Positions 1 to 8,737 of a stretch of DNA of 22,784 nt are shown here, piece after piece. The notes beneath the pieces were generated by a model, which searched no databases, was not told the DNA's origin, and saw only the letters and a list, made by a program, of their open reading frames with translations. The position numbers and the translations under genes are program-made. Position 1 is the stretch's first letter. The number at the start of each line of letters is the position of its first letter. Source of the DNA: JAJPHJ01 sp035622315. Its GTDB lineage: Bacteria > Vulcanimicrobiota > Vulcanimicrobiia > Eremiobacterales > Eremiobacteraceae. The stretch lies in assembly GCA_035622315.1 (NCBI GenBank), contig DASPVP010000015.1, positions 1 to 22,784 on the forward strand. The letters run 5' to 3'.

Positions 1-1563
1 GTGCCGCGCAAGCTCATGGTCGCGCTCGCGGGCGTGCCCATGGCGACCGCGATCTTCATCTTCGCCTCAAACCCTGGCATGCACGATCTCGTGCTCATCG
101 CCTTGCTCTTCGGCCTGGGCTTTGGCGCGTTCGCATCGACCGGCTGGGCGCTTGCGATCGATTCCGTGCCGCAACTCCGCGACGTGGCGAGGGATCTCGG
201 CATTTGGGGTCTCGCGAGCGGTCTACCCGGCATCTTCGCACCCGCGTTCGGCGGCTGGCTGCTCGCCCGATACGCAACACCCCTCGAAGGTTACCGAGCG
301 TTGTTCTTCATCGCCGCGTGGTGTTTCGTAGCGGGCTCTATCCTCGTGCTGTTCGTCGGCTACGGCAAGGGTCGCTTCGGCCTGAACTTCATGAACGCGG
401 TGATGATGATCATCTATCCGTTCTACTGGACCAAGAATCGTATCCGCGTCTGGGGCAGACTCCCCTGGAAACGCGGACCGACGATCATCTTCTGCAACCA
501 TCAAAACGATTTGGACACGACCGCCGCTCCGATCCGTCTCGCGATGGATGGACCCTGGGCCAAGAAGATCTATTCGAGCGGCTCGCGTCGCATGTTCGAG
601 CCGGGTTTCCTCGCCATGCGTTTACCGCTGTTCCTGTCGGGTTTTCGTTTGACGGACGCGCGCACGCTCTTCGGCTGGCTCGGCATCATGCCCATCGAGA
701 ACGACTTGCGGACGCGTTCCATGGTCGCGATCTCGGCTAACATCTACGCCAAGCACGGCGATCTTGCAGTCGGCGAAATCTTTGCGCCTCACACAATCGC
801 GGTGCTCGGCATCGAACCCAGGGCAGCCATCCGGATGCTCTTCACCAAACAGTGGTTCAGCCGTGCTGAGGATCTAAAGGTCGGCATGAAGACGCTGCGT
901 GAGCCGTACCGCAGCGAGATCTTTGCGGAGATGCGTGCGAACATCGAGCCCGACTATCAACGCTTCGAGGCGCTGCTGCGCGACGGCCACACCCTTTTCT
1001 TGACGCCCGAGGGCCACTATAGCCGCGATGGCCGTCTCTTGCCGCTGCTCTCGCTCCTTGGCCGGCTGCGTCCGCTCGCCGAGACCATCTGGCTCATCCC
1101 CATGAGCTACGATGTGTTCGTCGGCAAGCGGCTCTCGTTGCTCATGCGCATCCTGCTGCCACCAGATCCCGATGACCTAACGACCTCGATCAAAGCGGTC
1201 CGCCCGGTGACGACGAGCCAGGTGATCGCCGCCTGGCTGCGCGCGCATGGTGACGGCCCATTCACCGTCGACGAAGCGGAGAGCGGCCTCGCCGGGCTTT
1301 TGGCGTCGTTGCCACGTGCGGCGTTCGTCGATCCAGAACTGCGTCGCGCGCCGAACGAGATGACACGTCACGCGATCGCGGGCATGCTCACGCTCGGCAC
1401 GCTCGCCGAGAGCGGCGCGGGCTACCGTCTCACCACGCAACGAAAGCATCCGAAGTTCAGTTTGGTCGACGACATGGTCGCCTATCAAGCCAATTTTTTT
1501 GAGGAGACAGTCGACGCGCTGCGCTCGCTCGAGCGCGCGGCGAGACCACTCGCGTCGGTCTAG
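1..1563 (+). CDS. MFS transporter C-terminus fused to a PlsC/PlsB-like acyltransferase (5' partial)
   Basis: The frame is open from base 1, and the first codon (GTG) falls inside what looks like the last transmembrane helices of a major facilitator transporter, so the start lies outside the window. Residues about 1-120 contain four hydrophobic segments and an MFS-like RDLGIWGLASG loop. From about residue 155 a soluble glycerolipid acyltransferase-like domain follows: NHQNDLD gives the HX4D catalytic motif (His167, Asp172), and PEGHYSRDGR at 336-345 resembles the EGxxSRxGR substrate-binding block. The two blocks are about 165 residues apart, clearly wider than in ordinary PlsC, and the usual EGTRS is EGHYS, so the domain is divergent. 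By analogy with LplT-Aas fusions it may flip and reacylate a lysolipid at the inner membrane; that role is inference. The TonB-dependent receptor starts 59 bp downstream on the same strand. Confidence 0.72.
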   Translation: MPRKLMVALAGVPMATAIFIFASNPGMHDLVLIALLFGLGFGAFASTGWALAIDSVPQLRDVARDLGIWGLASGLPGIFAPAFGGWLLARYATPLEGYRALFFIAAWCFVAGSILVLFVGYGKGRFGLNFMNAVMMIIYPFYWTKNRIRVWGRLPWKRGPTIIFCNHQNDLDTTAAPIRLAMDGPWAKKIYSSGSRRMFEPGFLAMRLPLFLSGFRLTDARTLFGWLGIMPIENDLRTRSMVAISANIYAKHGDLAVGEIFAPHTIAVLGIEPRAAIRMLFTKQWFSRAEDLKVGMKTLREPYRSEIFAEMRANIEPDYQRFEALLRDGHTLFLTPEGHYSRDGRLLPLLSLLGRLRPLAETIWLIPMSYDVFVGKRLSLLMRILLPPDPDDLTTSIKAVRPVTTSQVIAAWLRAHGDGPFTVDEAESGLAGLLASLPRAAFVDPELRRAPNEMTRHAIAGMLTLGTLAESGAGYRLTTQRKHPKFSLVDDMVAYQANFFEETVDALRSLERAARPLASV

Positions 1564-1622
1564 AAGTGCGGCAGGTGCGGGGTCGGCCCGTCACGCACGT
1601 CCCGTCTGGGAGGGCCTTGAGC

Positions 1623-4600
1623 GTGACACATTCGTCATGTCGTCTCTTGCTGGTCGCCGTTCTTCTCGTGTTCATCCATGCCGTCTCGATCTCGACACCG
1701 TCGGTCGCGGGCACGACAGGCACGCTCGGCGGGTATGTCTTCGCTCAAGGAGGAGCGCCGCTGCAGGCCGCGTCGGTCGCAGCGGCCTCGCCATCGCAAT
1801 CTGCAGTGACGCGGACAGACGCGACGGGGCACTTCCTCTTCGCCTCGCTGATCCCGGACACGTACGCGGTCACTGCGGCCAAAGACGGATACCAGACAGT
1901 AACGCAACCCGGCATCACCGTCGTGGCGGACAACACGCAGAACCTGGAATTCACCTTGTTGCCGCAGGTGTCGACGCTCGCCAAGATCGTGGTCTCGGGC
2001 TCGGTGCTCGGACTCTTGAGCCCCGGCACGACGCAGAGCGTCTACAACGTGACGCCGAGCCTGACGAACACGCTCTCGGCGCTCGGCGGAGGCTTCAATC
2101 TGAACCAAGCATACTCGGCGATCTCTGCCGTGCCGGGCGCGTTCGTGCCGCCATGGCAGTCCGGGTTCAACCAGCCGATCTTCCTGCGCGGCGGTGACTA
2201 CAACGAGATCGGGTACGAGCTCGATGGCATCCCGCTGAACCGTTCGTTCGATAACGTCGCGACGACCAATCTCTCGACGTTCGGACAGCAGGCGCTGCAG
2301 GTCTACACGGGCGGTGCGCCCGCCGATGCCGAGTCGCATGGCTTGGCCGGCTATATCAACCAGGTCATCAAGACCGGCACCGTTCCCGGTTTTGCAGACG
2401 CGAGCGCAGGCATCGGCAGCCCTGCTTTCTACAACAAGTTCTCGCTCGAGGGCGGCGGCGCGACGACCGACCGTCGCTTCACCTACTACTACAACGTGGC
2501 CGGTTTCAATCAGGCTTTCCGCTACGCCGACCAGTTCAACGGCGCGTCGCTGTCGCAAGAGTTCGGCCAAGCATTCGATCTCGCAAATGCAGCCTTCGGT
2601 CCTTTGAGCCCCTTGCCGATCGCAGGCGTGGGGTGTCCGGCGCTTCCCAACGGCTCGGATTACGCGGGCTGTTACGCGAACCACGCCTACTTCGGATCGC
2701 TACCAGCGGGGCCGGGCGGCTACATGCAAGGTCCGTACGAGCTCGGTCAGAACGCGAGCGTGGCGGATCGAGAGAACGTCGTCAATCTGCACTACTCCAT
2801 CCCGCACGAGCGCGCGGGGACGGCCGACGACATCCAATTGCTCTACGACGTCTCGCAACTCTACACGTCTGTCTACGGATCGTACAGCGACTGGGGCGGC
2901 CCGGCGCTCTGGACCAAGGCGGAGATGGAAACGCCCGGTTTGCACGCGCCGGGATCGTTCCCCGTGTTCGTCTCTGGGTTTCAATACCTGGGCTCGCTCG
3001 GCCAACCGGTGACGGGCACCCCCTTCGGTCCGATCAACGGCATGATCCCGTATCTGTTCCCGAGCGAAGATTCGTACGGCGTGAACGGGCAGATCCCGAT
3101 CGACCAGCAGGACGTCAACTCGAACGCGCAAGCGCTCGTGAAGGTCCAGTACCAGCACGACTTCGGGTCCGACGAATACGTGCGCATCTACGGCTACAGC
3201 GCGTATTCGAACTCGTTCTACCACGACCCGAACTTCACGAACCAGATCTTCCCGACGTCGCGCAACGCCAACAGCGACCAAGAGCTGTGGACGCATACCT
3301 ACGGCGTGTCGGGCGAGTACACGGCGCAGATCAGCGCCGCGCACCTCTTCAGCGTTTCGGCGTCGTACCTGTCGTCGAACAACGTGAGTTTCAACAATGA
3401 GCAAGTGACGAACTCGACGCCTGGTGTGCCGTACTTCCCGGCCGCGCAGTCGGCGTTCGCAGCCCTCGTGAGCACCGCGAATCCCACGAACGGCGTCTGC
3501 TACTATTACAATCCAGTGACGCTCTCCGCACCGACGCCGACATCGTGCGAACCGACGACGCCCGTGCCTCCGGGAGGGCCGCTGCCGCTGTTCAACACGA
3601 AGTTCGTGACCTTCGGCGGCCCGTACTATCCGGCGCCTCCCGGCTTTGAGTGGCTTGCGCTCGAGAATGGGCCGAACGGCGTGACGAACTCGGTGACGCC
3701 GAAATTCATCGCCTTCTCAGTGGAAGACCAGTGGCGGCCTGTCAATCGCGTTCACGTCAACCTAGGCGTGCGCGCGGACGACTTCCAATACGACCTCGCG
3801 TCGACCGCCGGCGGACCCATGACCGCGTTCTGGTTCAAGGAATGGAACTTCGTCATGTGCGCCAACGCGGGGGTCAACGGGGGTGTGCCCATCGACGAAA
3901 CGACGCCGGCCGTCTTCGGCGGTCCAGGCTTGCCGCCGGGCACGCCCTGCTCGATGCTCGGACCGGGCTGGCACAACGCAGCGATCTCCAATTCCGAGCC
4001 GAGCTCGGTACAGCATACCGTCGTGCAGCCGCGCTTGGGCGCGACGTACGAGGCGGATCCGGACGACGTGCTGCGCTTGTCGCTCGGCAGCTACGCGCAG
4101 CCCTCGCAAGCCCAGTACGAGCAGTACAACACGCTGCAGCAAAACCTGGCGAACTACATCGGCGGCTTGTACTACTCGCTCGGCTACACGACGCCGGTCC
4201 ACGATCTCAAGCCGTCAGTCTCCTACAACTACGACTTCTCGTGGGAGCACCGCTTCCACCGGACCGACACGTCTCTCAAGCTGACGCCGTTCTACCGCAA
4301 CACGGTCGACAAGATGCAGCAGTTCTTCATCAATCCCGCGCAGGGCACGGTCTCCGGCGTCAACGCCGGCAAGCAGACCGCGTACGGCGTGGAGTTCTTG
4401 TTGCAATCGGGATCTCCGGAGCGCAACGGGTTTTCGACGCTGTTGTCCTACACGTACACCTACAGCCGGATCCAATACGGCTCGTTGCCCAATGGCACGA
4501 CGCTGCTCTCGCCAGTGAATGGCGCGATCCAGCAATACAATTCGTTCACGAAGGGCTGCGCGACCGCGAAACCCTCGACCAATCCCATGGCCCCTTGCGG

Positions 4601-5327
4601 CGTCTTCGGCAACTCCAACGCACTGCCGACCGAGCCGCTATCGGGTGTGGCAAATCCCTATTACAACGCACCGCTCCAAGCGCTCATCGATCCGAACGGT
4701 TCGTATCCCACGTACGACGTCGTGCCGACGGGCACGCAGCTCTCCACGGTCAGCTACGGCGTGCCGAACAACGCCACGCTCGCCTTGACCTATCACCACA
4801 ACCAACTGCGCTTCACGCCGCTCGTGCAATACATCACCGGCAGCCGCTACGGCGCGCCGGAGCAGCAGCTCGGCGTGAACCCGGAGACGTGCGCGCCGAT
4901 GGCCGGTGCGGTGGCAGGCGACCCGCGTTATCCATACGGCGGGACCGGCTTGCCCTACGATGCGACGACCTGTGCGACCACGATCGTGATTCCCGACCAG
5001 TACACCGGCAAGTTCGACGCCATCGGTGCCTTCGTGGAGCCGTCGTACCTCGGGCTGCATGCGCAGATCTCTTACGAGGTGTCGCCGCGCATGACGGTCG
5101 ACGCGACGCTTGCCAACATCTACTCGAGCTGCTTCGGCGGTTCGAACGAGCCCTGGCTCGTCGGCACCCATCAGTGCGGCTACGACGTCATCCAAGGGCA
5201 CTTGGTTCCCGTGGGCAACATCTACAATCCGGGCGATACGATCCAGCGGCTAGTGAAGTATCCGTACGGTAATCTCTTCACGACCTCACCGTTCAACGCG
5301 TTTCTCAACGTGGATTTCAAGCTCTGA
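1623..5327 (+). CDS. TonB-dependent outer-membrane receptor with carboxypeptidase-regulatory-like N-terminal domain
   Basis: The product is 1234 residues if translation starts at the GTG at 1623, which has a strong Shine-Dalgarno (GGGAGGG, 1608-1614) eight bases upstream; the frame stays open back to 1566 but with no comparable site. Residues 1-29 form a hydrophobic signal peptide. Residues 33-115 form a carboxypeptidase-regulatory-like beta-sandwich (GTLGGYVF, TRTDATGHFLF, GDTY-type turn, AAKDGYQT). Residues about 118-260 are the plug (IFLRGGDYNEIGYELDGIPLNR, then the YTGG and INQVIKTGT strands). The rest alternates aromatic strands and long Asn/Gly/Pro-rich loops, as in a 22-stranded barrel, and ends in an aromatic/hydrophobic strand (FLNVDFKL). 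It should import a siderophore, vitamin, peptide or glycan using TonB energy; no ligand can be assigned, and no TonB, SusD or sigma/anti-sigma partner is visible. A canonical TonB box is not obvious. A terminator follows the stop. Confidence 0.9.
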   Translation: MTHSSCRLLLVAVLLVFIHAVSISTPSVAGTTGTLGGYVFAQGGAPLQAASVAAASPSQSAVTRTDATGHFLFASLIPDTYAVTAAKDGYQTVTQPGITVVADNTQNLEFTLLPQVSTLAKIVVSGSVLGLLSPGTTQSVYNVTPSLTNTLSALGGGFNLNQAYSAISAVPGAFVPPWQSGFNQPIFLRGGDYNEIGYELDGIPLNRSFDNVATTNLSTFGQQALQVYTGGAPADAESHGLAGYINQVIKTGTVPGFADASAGIGSPAFYNKFSLEGGGATTDRRFTYYYNVAGFNQAFRYADQFNGASLSQEFGQAFDLANAAFGPLSPLPIAGVGCPALPNGSDYAGCYANHAYFGSLPAGPGGYMQGPYELGQNASVADRENVVNLHYSIPHERAGTADDIQLLYDVSQLYTSVYGSYSDWGGPALWTKAEMETPGLHAPGSFPVFVSGFQYLGSLGQPVTGTPFGPINGMIPYLFPSEDSYGVNGQIPIDQQDVNSNAQALVKVQYQHDFGSDEYVRIYGYSAYSNSFYHDPNFTNQIFPTSRNANSDQELWTHTYGVSGEYTAQISAAHLFSVSASYLSSNNVSFNNEQVTNSTPGVPYFPAAQSAFAALVSTANPTNGVCYYYNPVTLSAPTPTSCEPTTPVPPGGPLPLFNTKFVTFGGPYYPAPPGFEWLALENGPNGVTNSVTPKFIAFSVEDQWRPVNRVHVNLGVRADDFQYDLASTAGGPMTAFWFKEWNFVMCANAGVNGGVPIDETTPAVFGGPGLPPGTPCSMLGPGWHNAAISNSEPSSVQHTVVQPRLGATYEADPDDVLRLSLGSYAQPSQAQYEQYNTLQQNLANYIGGLYYSLGYTTPVHDLKPSVSYNYDFSWEHRFHRTDTSLKLTPFYRNTVDKMQQFFINPAQGTVSGVNAGKQTAYGVEFLLQSGSPERNGFSTLLSYTYTYSRIQYGSLPNGTTLLSPVNGAIQQYNSFTKGCATAKPSTNPMAPCGVFGNSNALPTEPLSGVANPYYNAPLQALIDPNGSYPTYDVVPTGTQLSTVSYGVPNNATLALTYHHNQLRFTPLVQYITGSRYGAPEQQLGVNPETCAPMAGAVAGDPRYPYGGTGLPYDATTCATTIVIPDQYTGKFDAIGAFVEPSYLGLHAQISYEVSPRMTVDATLANIYSSCFGGSNEPWLVGTHQCGYDVIQGHLVPVGNIYNPGDTIQRLVKYPYGNLFTTSPFNAFLNVDFKL

Positions 5328-5348
5328 CGCGGGCCTAGAAAGACAAGA

Positions 5349-5378
5349 AAGACCGACCTTTTCGGGCCGGTCTTTTTT
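5349..5378 (+). terminator. Rho-independent terminator after the TonB-dependent receptor
   Basis: A ten-pair stem (5349-5358 with 5365-5374, one A/C mismatch) encloses a TTTTCG loop and runs into a T tract at 5373-5378. It begins 21 bases after the receptor stop. On the opposite strand the same stem is followed by TTTCTTGTCTTT, so it could also stop transcripts of the convergent gene that ends at 5411. Confidence 0.88.
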
Positions 5379-5385
5379 ATGTAGC

Positions 5386-5405
5386 GGCCGACCTTCAGGT
5401 CGGCC
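5386..5405. repeat. Perfect 8-bp palindromic hairpin between convergent genes
   Basis: GGCCGACC (5386-5393) and GGTCGGCC (5398-5405) are exact inverted repeats around a TTCA loop. The element lies between the terminator and the stop of the opposing gene (TAA at 5413-5411). It shares the core GACCGACC/GGCCGACC with the neighbouring terminator stem, so the two could form alternative pairings. It has no T tract of its own. It may be a second terminator arm for the minus-strand gene or one copy of a dispersed REP-like family; only one copy is visible here. Confidence 0.6.
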
Positions 5406-5410
5406 CATAT

Positions 5411-8179
5411 TTAGGTGCCGAACGCAGGCAGCGAGGTGGTCGTCGCGACGCGTTCGCCGCCGCGACCGATTGAGGAGACCTGCACGGTCAGATCACCGTG
5501 GAAGCGTCGCGGGAGATAAAGGATCGCGTTTTGCCGGCCGCCGTGGACGTAGGTCGAGCTGACGGTCGTGCCGCGATCGTCGATGAGTTGCACGTTTGCC
5601 GCTGCTTGATCCGCTGCGCTCCACAGCACGCGGACCGCGTGCCCGTGCGGGCCGTAGTACGCTTCGACTTGCCCGAGCGCGACCACCGATTGGCTCAGCT
5701 GCTGCACCGGTTGCGGCCGCGCGACGGGCGCGGACCATGAGGGAGCCTGATGATGCGCCGGGGCAGGAGCCGCGGGTTTTTGCGCGGCTGGTTTGGGCGT
5801 CGCAGGACGCGGGGTGACAGGTGCGGTTGTCGGGGCTGGCGTCGGCGCCGGGGTTGCGGTGGCGTGGGCTGCAGGCGTCGCGATGCTTGCCTTCGGTTTC
5901 GCGTGCGTCACCGCGATCGCGTGATGCACAGGTGGCGCTGGTTGCGTCACCGCGGTCGTGCTCTGCGTCGTGGTCGTTGTCGCGACGTTTTGGGTGCTCG
6001 TTGCGGCGGCTGGGTGCGTCGCACTGGAATTCGGTTTGAAGAAGAAGGCAGCCACCGCGACTGCCGCGATCGCTGCGGCTCCGATGATCAGTCCGGCAGG
6101 GACGCGGCGCTTGGCGACGGCCATTTGCGGCACCGGCCGCGTGCGGATCAGCGTCGCTGTCGTCCGCGCGGGCGGCGAGACTTTGACGTCATCTGCCTGT
6201 GCCGACGGCACAGCTGTCTGTTGCGCAGCCGGCGCTTGTTCGGATTGCTTGGCAGGCGCGCTCTCACGCTTTGGAGCGGGTGCGACGACCGCAGCGGCCA
6301 TCGAATCTTCAGGATCCCAGCGCGCGGGCGTGTACGGAGTGAGCTTCGGAGCGGGAGCGGGCGCCGGTTGCGGAGCGCTCTGCATGCTCGGCGCTGCCGG
6401 TGCGGGCGTCTGCGGTGTAGCGGTTACTGATGCGGCGGTTTGCGCCGGAGCTTCGGGCTTGGCGGGCGTGGGAGCCGTCTGCGCGGCCTGCCCAGCGAAT
6501 GTGGCTGCAGGCGTGATGACGGCGGCCCATGGGTTTGCACGCGGCTCATCTTTCTTGGCGGGCGGCGCGACCGCTTGAACGTCAGCGATTTCAACTTTTG
6601 CAGGCGGCGGCGGCGTCTCGGGCAGAGCAGCTTTCGTCGCCGCCGTTTCTGCTTTTGTCGACGCATCAGATGAAGGCTTGGGCGCCGCTTGCGGCGCGGA
6701 AGCCGCAGGCTTAGCGACAGTCGGGTCTACAGGCTGAGCATCTTTCGGAACTTCTTGCGAAGGCTTGGGCGCCGGCTGTGGCGTCGGATCCGCAGGCTTG
6801 GCGACGGCCGCGGCAACAGGCTGAGCATCTTTCGGAACTTCTTGCGAAGGCTTGGGCGCCGCCTGTGGCGTCGGATCCGCAGGCTTGGCGACGGCCGCGG
6901 CAACGGGCTGAGCATCTTTCGGAACTTCTTTCGCGACGGGCGCCTTGGCAACGGGCTCGGGCGGCGGCGCAGTCGCTTGAGGAACATCTTTCTTCGTCGT
7001 GCTCAGATCTGCAAAAAGCGGGAGCTCCATGACCTCGGCTGCCGCCTGCGGAGCCTCGACCTTCGGTGCTTGCGCGGGCGCTGGAGGTGCGTCGACTTTG
7101 GCGATCGTCGCCACACCGTTCGATGCGACGGTGGTCGAGACAGGGCCGGGATTTGGCAAGCACTTCAAAGCTGTCTGACCGTTTAGCATGAGCAGCGGCG
7201 CCACGGACTTCTCGGCGACCGCGGCAACCGCGCGCTTCGGCGCTTCAGTCGAAGGACGTGCGGCGGGTACACTCGGCTGTTGGGCGGCGGGCCTTTCGCT
7301 CGCGGGCGCAACCGACGGAGGCGCTGGAGCGGCATTTGTCGGCGCCGCTTTAGGAGCTGTGACGGCTGGCGGCGGGGTGGACGCTGTTGCGGCCGGTGCA
7401 GAAGCGGTGGTGGCAGCAGGCGCCGCTTGCTCCGGTTTCTTCTCCTCTGTGACCGGTGCGGGCGCGGCCTGGCTCTTCGCCTGCTTGCGCGCTGTCTCGA
7501 CCTGCGCGGCGACGATATCCCAACGCATGCGGCTGGTCCGCTTGCCGTTGGAGACGGGCACGTTGACCTCGATCATGCCTGGGTGGTTCTGCCCCGAGCT
7601 GTCCTTCTTGGTCTGGTCCCAGCGCACGGGGATGACCACATCGGCACCGGCTCCAGGCTCGAGTTGCACCGCAGGAATCTCTGGGGCCGAGAGCGCCGGA
7701 TGCGGTGTGAGCGAGAGGATGAGGGCGCAGGGCGCTTCGCTCTGGCTGCGCAGCGTGCACACGAGCGCAAAACCTTGCACGTCACCGGCTTCGACGATGA
7801 CCTCTTTGAATGCGAGCTGGAGGGCGCAATCGGTCCCACCGGTGACCACGAGCGGATGCTCGAAGCTCGCGAGCTCGGCGCCAGAATCGTCACGTAGCTT
7901 CATCAACACGCGCTGCGTGCGCGCCATGGCGCTTTCAGAAAAAAGTACTGTGACCGTTCTCACTTCGTGCCCGCGCAGCGTGAACGTGGGCGGATCGACA
8001 GTCACGCCGGATGTCGGATCCTCGACCACGATCGAGCAATCAGCCGCATCCTTCGCGTCATTGCGCACGCGCAAGTCATAGATCGACCGCGATCCAGGCG
8101 TGAGGTACCACCTGCCGGAACGATCCAGCGTTTCAATTCGCAAACTCTGTGCCAAAAAATGCGCCTCCGCAATCATCAT
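5411..8179 (-). CDS. Large Pro/Ala-rich single-pass membrane protein with N-terminal Ig-like domains, unknown function
   Basis: I do not recognise this 922-residue protein as a named family. Residues about 8-225 look like two beta-sandwich (NEW3/Ig-like) domains without a signal peptide. Residues about 225-685 are low-complexity Pro/Ala/Lys/Thr sequence that includes three 29-residue repeats (418-504). A basic stretch (KRR) precedes one transmembrane helix at about 693-714, followed by another Pro/Ala/Thr/His linker and a compact C-terminal beta domain (about 820-922, starting near QLSQSVVALGQVEAYYGP). The positive-inside rule puts the Ig-like part in the cytoplasm and the C-terminal domain outside the membrane. 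The start is uncertain: no clear ribosome site precedes the ATGs at 8179 and 8176, while a TTG at 8155 has GGAGG eight bases upstream. The architecture recalls a TonB-like spanner, but the end does not match a TonB C-terminal domain. Confidence 0.82.
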   Translation of the reverse strand: MMIAEAHFLAQSLRIETLDRSGRWYLTPGSRSIYDLRVRNDAKDAADCSIVVEDPTSGVTVDPPTFTLRGHEVRTVTVLFSESAMARTQRVLMKLRDDSGAELASFEHPLVVTGGTDCALQLAFKEVIVEAGDVQGFALVCTLRSQSEAPCALILSLTPHPALSAPEIPAVQLEPGAGADVVIPVRWDQTKKDSSGQNHPGMIEVNVPVSNGKRTSRMRWDIVAAQVETARKQAKSQAAPAPVTEEKKPEQAAPAATTASAPAATASTPPPAVTAPKAAPTNAAPAPPSVAPASERPAAQQPSVPAARPSTEAPKRAVAAVAEKSVAPLLMLNGQTALKCLPNPGPVSTTVASNGVATIAKVDAPPAPAQAPKVEAPQAAAEVMELPLFADLSTTKKDVPQATAPPPEPVAKAPVAKEVPKDAQPVAAAVAKPADPTPQAAPKPSQEVPKDAQPVAAAVAKPADPTPQPAPKPSQEVPKDAQPVDPTVAKPAASAPQAAPKPSSDASTKAETAATKAALPETPPPPAKVEIADVQAVAPPAKKDEPRANPWAAVITPAATFAGQAAQTAPTPAKPEAPAQTAASVTATPQTPAPAAPSMQSAPQPAPAPAPKLTPYTPARWDPEDSMAAAVVAPAPKRESAPAKQSEQAPAAQQTAVPSAQADDVKVSPPARTTATLIRTRPVPQMAVAKRRVPAGLIIGAAAIAAVAVAAFFFKPNSSATHPAAATSTQNVATTTTTQSTTAVTQPAPPVHHAIAVTHAKPKASIATPAAHATATPAPTPAPTTAPVTPRPATPKPAAQKPAAPAPAHHQAPSWSAPVARPQPVQQLSQSVVALGQVEAYYGPHGHAVRVLWSAADQAAANVQLIDDRGTTVSSTYVHGGRQNAILYLPRRFHGDLTVQVSSIGRGGERVATTTSLPAFGT
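6668..6928 (-). repeat. Three tandem 87-bp coding repeats
   Basis: The landmark CTGAGCATCTTTCGGAACTT (plus-strand sense) recurs at 6734, 6821 and 6908, exactly 87 bases apart. In the gene each unit encodes 29 residues beginning EVPKDAQPV and containing VAKPA and PKPS. Copies at residues 418-446 and 447-475 differ at one residue; the third (476-504) has diverged (DPT and ASA substitutions). Unit length is a multiple of three, so copy-number change keeps the frame. Confidence 0.93.
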
Positions 8180-8299
8180 TATCGGAAGGTCTTCGATGTA
8201 GTGAAGGAACGGTAGAACGCAGACGACCAGTGCGGAGGGTGGCCTAGCTCACTGTGACGAAGATGACAATTCCCGTAAGTTGTTGGAGCAAGACGCACT

Positions 8300-8737
8300 A
8301 TGTATCCGGACGATCTGTTCCGCGAGTTCGATAGGCTGTTCGCCGAACTGAGCCTCCCGGCAGGGAGCCATGCACGTCGTGGCTCGTTCAACCCCAACGC
8401 CGACGTGTACGTGGCGAACGGCGGCCGCGTCGTGTTCGTGCAGATCGAATTGGCCGGGGTGGACCGCGACAACATCAAGCTCGTCGTCGAAGGGCGCACG
8501 CTCTATCTTGCCGGCGTCCGGGGCAGCGACGCCCATGGCGCCGAGGCCGTCATGCAAAAAGAGATCGAACACGGCTATTTCTTCAAGAAGATCCCATTGC
8601 CGGCGGCCGTGGAGGTCGAGGCAGCGCGTGCCGAATACAACGCAGGTATGCTCACTGTGAAGCTCCCGGTGGCCCAGACCTCGGTACTCGTCGCGGATCG
8701 GGCTGAGATCCGCATGGTCGTGCGAGGGCGCAGCTAG
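8300..8737 (+). CDS. Small heat-shock protein, Hsp20/alpha-crystallin family
   Basis: This 145-residue protein has the size and layout of a bacterial Hsp20. A short N-terminal arm (DLFREFDRLFAEL) precedes an alpha-crystallin beta-sandwich at about residues 31-125, with the typical FNPNADVYV entry, the ELAGVDRDNIKLVVEGRTLYLAG strands and the late A-YNAGMLTVKLP signature. A canonical C-terminal I-x-I anchor is not evident. Hsp20 proteins hold unfolding proteins in a refoldable state without ATP. A GGAG at 8285-8288 lies eleven bases before the ATG. In the 120-bp divergent spacer (8180-8299) I found no CIRCE or HspR-type inverted repeat and no convincing promoter. The stop codon abuts the lon ATG, indicating co-transcription and coupled translation. 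Confidence 0.93.
   Translation: MYPDDLFREFDRLFAELSLPAGSHARRGSFNPNADVYVANGGRVVFVQIELAGVDRDNIKLVVEGRTLYLAGVRGSDAHGAEAVMQKEIEHGYFFKKIPLPAAVEVEAARAEYNAGMLTVKLPVAQTSVLVADRAEIRMVVRGRS

Noticed and set aside
1566..1622. Earlier GTG (1566) as start of the TonB-dependent receptor
   Set aside because: It lacks a ribosome-binding site and would put 19 polar residues before the signal peptide, while the GTG at 1623 has a strong site and an ideal signal sequence.
3650..5272. 540-codon plus-strand frame within the TonB-dependent receptor
   Set aside because: It is an out-of-frame shadow rich in Arg; the receptor frame has coherent plug and barrel features throughout.
5411..6040. C-terminus of the Pro/Ala-rich protein as a TonB C-terminal domain
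   Set aside because: The Pro-rich arm fits, but the YP-x-x-A and dG-x-V strand pattern of TonB is not present.
6668..6928. CRISPR array
   Set aside because: The 87-bp units are contiguous coding repeats without spacers and keep the reading frame.
8180..8299. CIRCE or HspR operator upstream of hsp20
   Set aside because: No TTAGCACTC/GAGTGCTAA or CTTGAGT/ACTCAAG inverted repeat is present in the spacer.
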